Part shown: one piece after another, positions 5,728-6,423 of the stretch | How positions within the stretch are numbered: position 1 is the first letter of the stretch | How the letters are laid out: every line of letters begins with the position of its first letter | Assembly (NCBI GenBank): GCA_903959115.1 | Contig: CAJBVU010000073.1 | Span: 1-6,423, forward strand | Direction of reading: 5' to 3' | Source: an uncultured Bacteroidota bacterium | GTDB lineage: Bacteria > Bacteroidota > Bacteroidia > NS11-12g > UBA955 | DNA length: 6,423 nt | Program-made: the position numbers and the translations under genes | Notes under the pieces: model-generated | The model's input: the letters and a program-made list of their open reading frames with translations, nothing else | Databases searched by the model: none | What the model was told of the DNA's origin: nothing

Positions 5728-6144
5728 TTAGTTGCTTGTTAGGGTTAAGTATTTGATGTAAACATGGTCAGAGGGCTCCAAATTGAATCCTCCATGCCAG
5801 TTCAAAGTGCCTGAGTCGATGTCAAAGGCACTGTTGATTCCGTAATCGTAAATCGCCCCATTGACCGCCAGAAACAATCCTTCAGGATCACTGGTGTTTA
5901 TACTGATTGAAAATTGTGTTTGTCCACTCACCCCAACCGTCATTGGGATCTTTTGCCAATCCGCTCTCCACGTGCTACCATCAGAGCCACCGCCGCCAAG
6001 GTCTCCTTGAACATCGTTGATTCGGTAGCTCTCCCCACCAATGATAATCTCATTGTTGATGGGATCGCCAAGCAGCTGCAAAATGTCTCGCACTGAAAAA
6101 TCCTTCTGCTCCCCAGTTCGAATATGTGTGAGTGTAAATGCCAT
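5728..6144 (-). CDS. Tail-associated structural protein, 138 aa, with Gly hinge
   Basis: Residues 1-47 form a small N-terminal domain with FSVRDILQLLGDP and a beta segment EIIIGGESYRINDVQG. A glycine hinge (GDLGGGGSDGS, 48-58) links it to a C-terminal domain at about 59-138. That domain contains QTQFSISIN, then GLFLAVNGAIYDYG, LNWHGGFNLEPSDHVYIKYL. A strand with V-N-G followed by Tyr, a T-L-x-W segment, and a final acidic-D-x-V-x-I-x-Y strand is a layout I associate with small beta-sandwich domains in phage fibre and tail-tip proteins. A similar ending occurs in the 305-aa fibre downstream. There is no signal peptide or enzyme motif. Its ATG shares one base with a TAA in the shifted frame of the upstream gene. 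Structural role is inferred from fold features and position. Confidence 0.85.
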   Translation of the reverse strand: MAFTLTHIRTGEQKDFSVRDILQLLGDPINNEIIIGGESYRINDVQGDLGGGGSDGSTWRADWQKIPMTVGVSGQTQFSISINTSDPEGLFLAVNGAIYDYGINSAFDIDSGTLNWHGGFNLEPSDHVYIKYLTLTSN

Positions 6145-6409
6145 TACTTCTTCTTTATCCAGTTTTTATAGATGAATCTGCCCGTTAAAAAAATTAGGGC
6201 TGCTGCGGTGAGGGAGAATCCTGCTTTGGCAAGTAGATTTTTTTTTTAGCTATTTCATTGATGGTCTCATAAATCGAAATCAATCCTTTCATGTAAACCG
6301 CCCTATTGTCGCCATTTTTCTCAGACAGATATGGGCTGTAAGAAATTTGCTTAGCATACTCCTTGTAGTCGTATGAGGCCGCATGGGGCCGCTTTGTATT
6401 TTGAGGCAA
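6144..6409 (-). CDS. Small protein, 71 aa unshifted or about 88 aa with a membrane anchor after -1 shift
   Basis: The unshifted frame starts at TTG 6409 (TGA stop lies directly upstream in frame) and encodes 71 residues ending at 6194, with a polar core (ASYDYKEYAKQISYSPYLSE) and a helix (YMKGLISIYETINEIAKKK). Codons 55-57 are AAA AAA AAA inside an A10 run. After it the unshifted frame gives a Pro/Gln tail ending SPSPQQP. The -1 frame gives 31 residues: a hydrophobic helix AGFSLTAAALIFLTG, then RFIYKNWIKKK and TAA at 6146-6144, which shares its last A with the next gene's ATG (TAATG). A hydrophobic helix with a positive tail, ending on a coupled start, is strong evidence that this frame is translated. 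The -1 frame has no start codon of its own. I do not recognise a family. A later ATG (codon 40) is a weaker alternative start, and the TTG start is uncertain. Confidence 0.7.
6238..6247 (-). promoter_or_regulatory. A10 slippage tract, candidate -1 frameshift or transcriptional slippage site
   Basis: Ten consecutive A on the coding strand, read AAA AAA AAA A in the unshifted frame. It satisfies the A AAA AAA slippery heptamer, and runs of nine or more A are known to cause RNA polymerase slippage in bacteria. One extra A in the mRNA, or a ribosome shift of -1, joins the soluble N-terminus to the membrane helix. No obvious downstream pseudoknot was identified. Whether slippage occurs is inference; a miscounted homopolymer in the assembly is the alternative. 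Confidence 0.6.
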
Positions 6410-6423
6410 TCAATCGCGCGTAA

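Noticed and set aside
1..6423. CRISPR array, tRNA, attachment site, rho-independent terminator or Bacteroidota-type promoter
   Set aside because: No spaced direct repeats other than the fibre stalk, no cloverleaf, no clear GC hairpin with T-run, and no TTTG/TAnnTTTG pair in the short gaps were recognised by eye.

Overview
The window looks like a stretch of a tailed bacteriophage or prophage genome from a Bacteroidota host, probably an aquatic or environmental Cytophagia/Flavobacteriia-type bacterium. The host call is an inference. It rests on A-rich leaders with little Shine-Dalgarno sequence, a spanin-like protein whose layout I remember from Bacteroidota phages, and a JAB/RadC plus N6-methylase gene pair common on Bacteroidota mobile elements. 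No integrase, attachment site, tRNA, rRNA or CRISPR array was seen.

All genes lie on the minus strand, so transcription runs from 6423 towards 1, and there is almost no intergenic DNA. Many junctions are TAATG or ATGA overlaps, which points to one tightly coupled transcription unit. The longest gap between genes is 20 bases.

Reading in the direction of transcription: (1) 6409-6144 is a small protein whose membrane-anchoring C-terminus is reached only by a -1 shift in a run of ten A. (2) 6144-4495 holds three tail-fibre or baseplate-type structural proteins: a 138-aa protein, a 305-aa fibre with an Ala-rich 14-residue repeat stalk, and a 92-aa fibre-like protein. (3) 4489-2886 is a lysis cassette: holin-like two-helix protein, i-spanin-like protein overlapping it by 98 bases out of frame, 45-aa one-helix protein, and an SLT-type lytic transglycosylase. 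(4) 2886-1 is a DNA-metabolism or modification block: solo N6-adenine-type methyltransferase, RadC-like JAB protein, unknown 216-aa protein, and the start of a large ORF that leaves the window.

The least explained signals are two reading-frame breaks, each in simple-sequence DNA at a coupled junction. The first is the A10 tract at 6238-6247, where the shifted frame ends exactly on the next gene's ATG. The second is the A6/(CATT)4 tract at 679-700, just after the coupled ATG of the last ORF, where loss of one CATT unit or one A restores the long frame. They could be regulated frameshifting or phase variation, or they could be homopolymer sequencing errors. Reads would decide.
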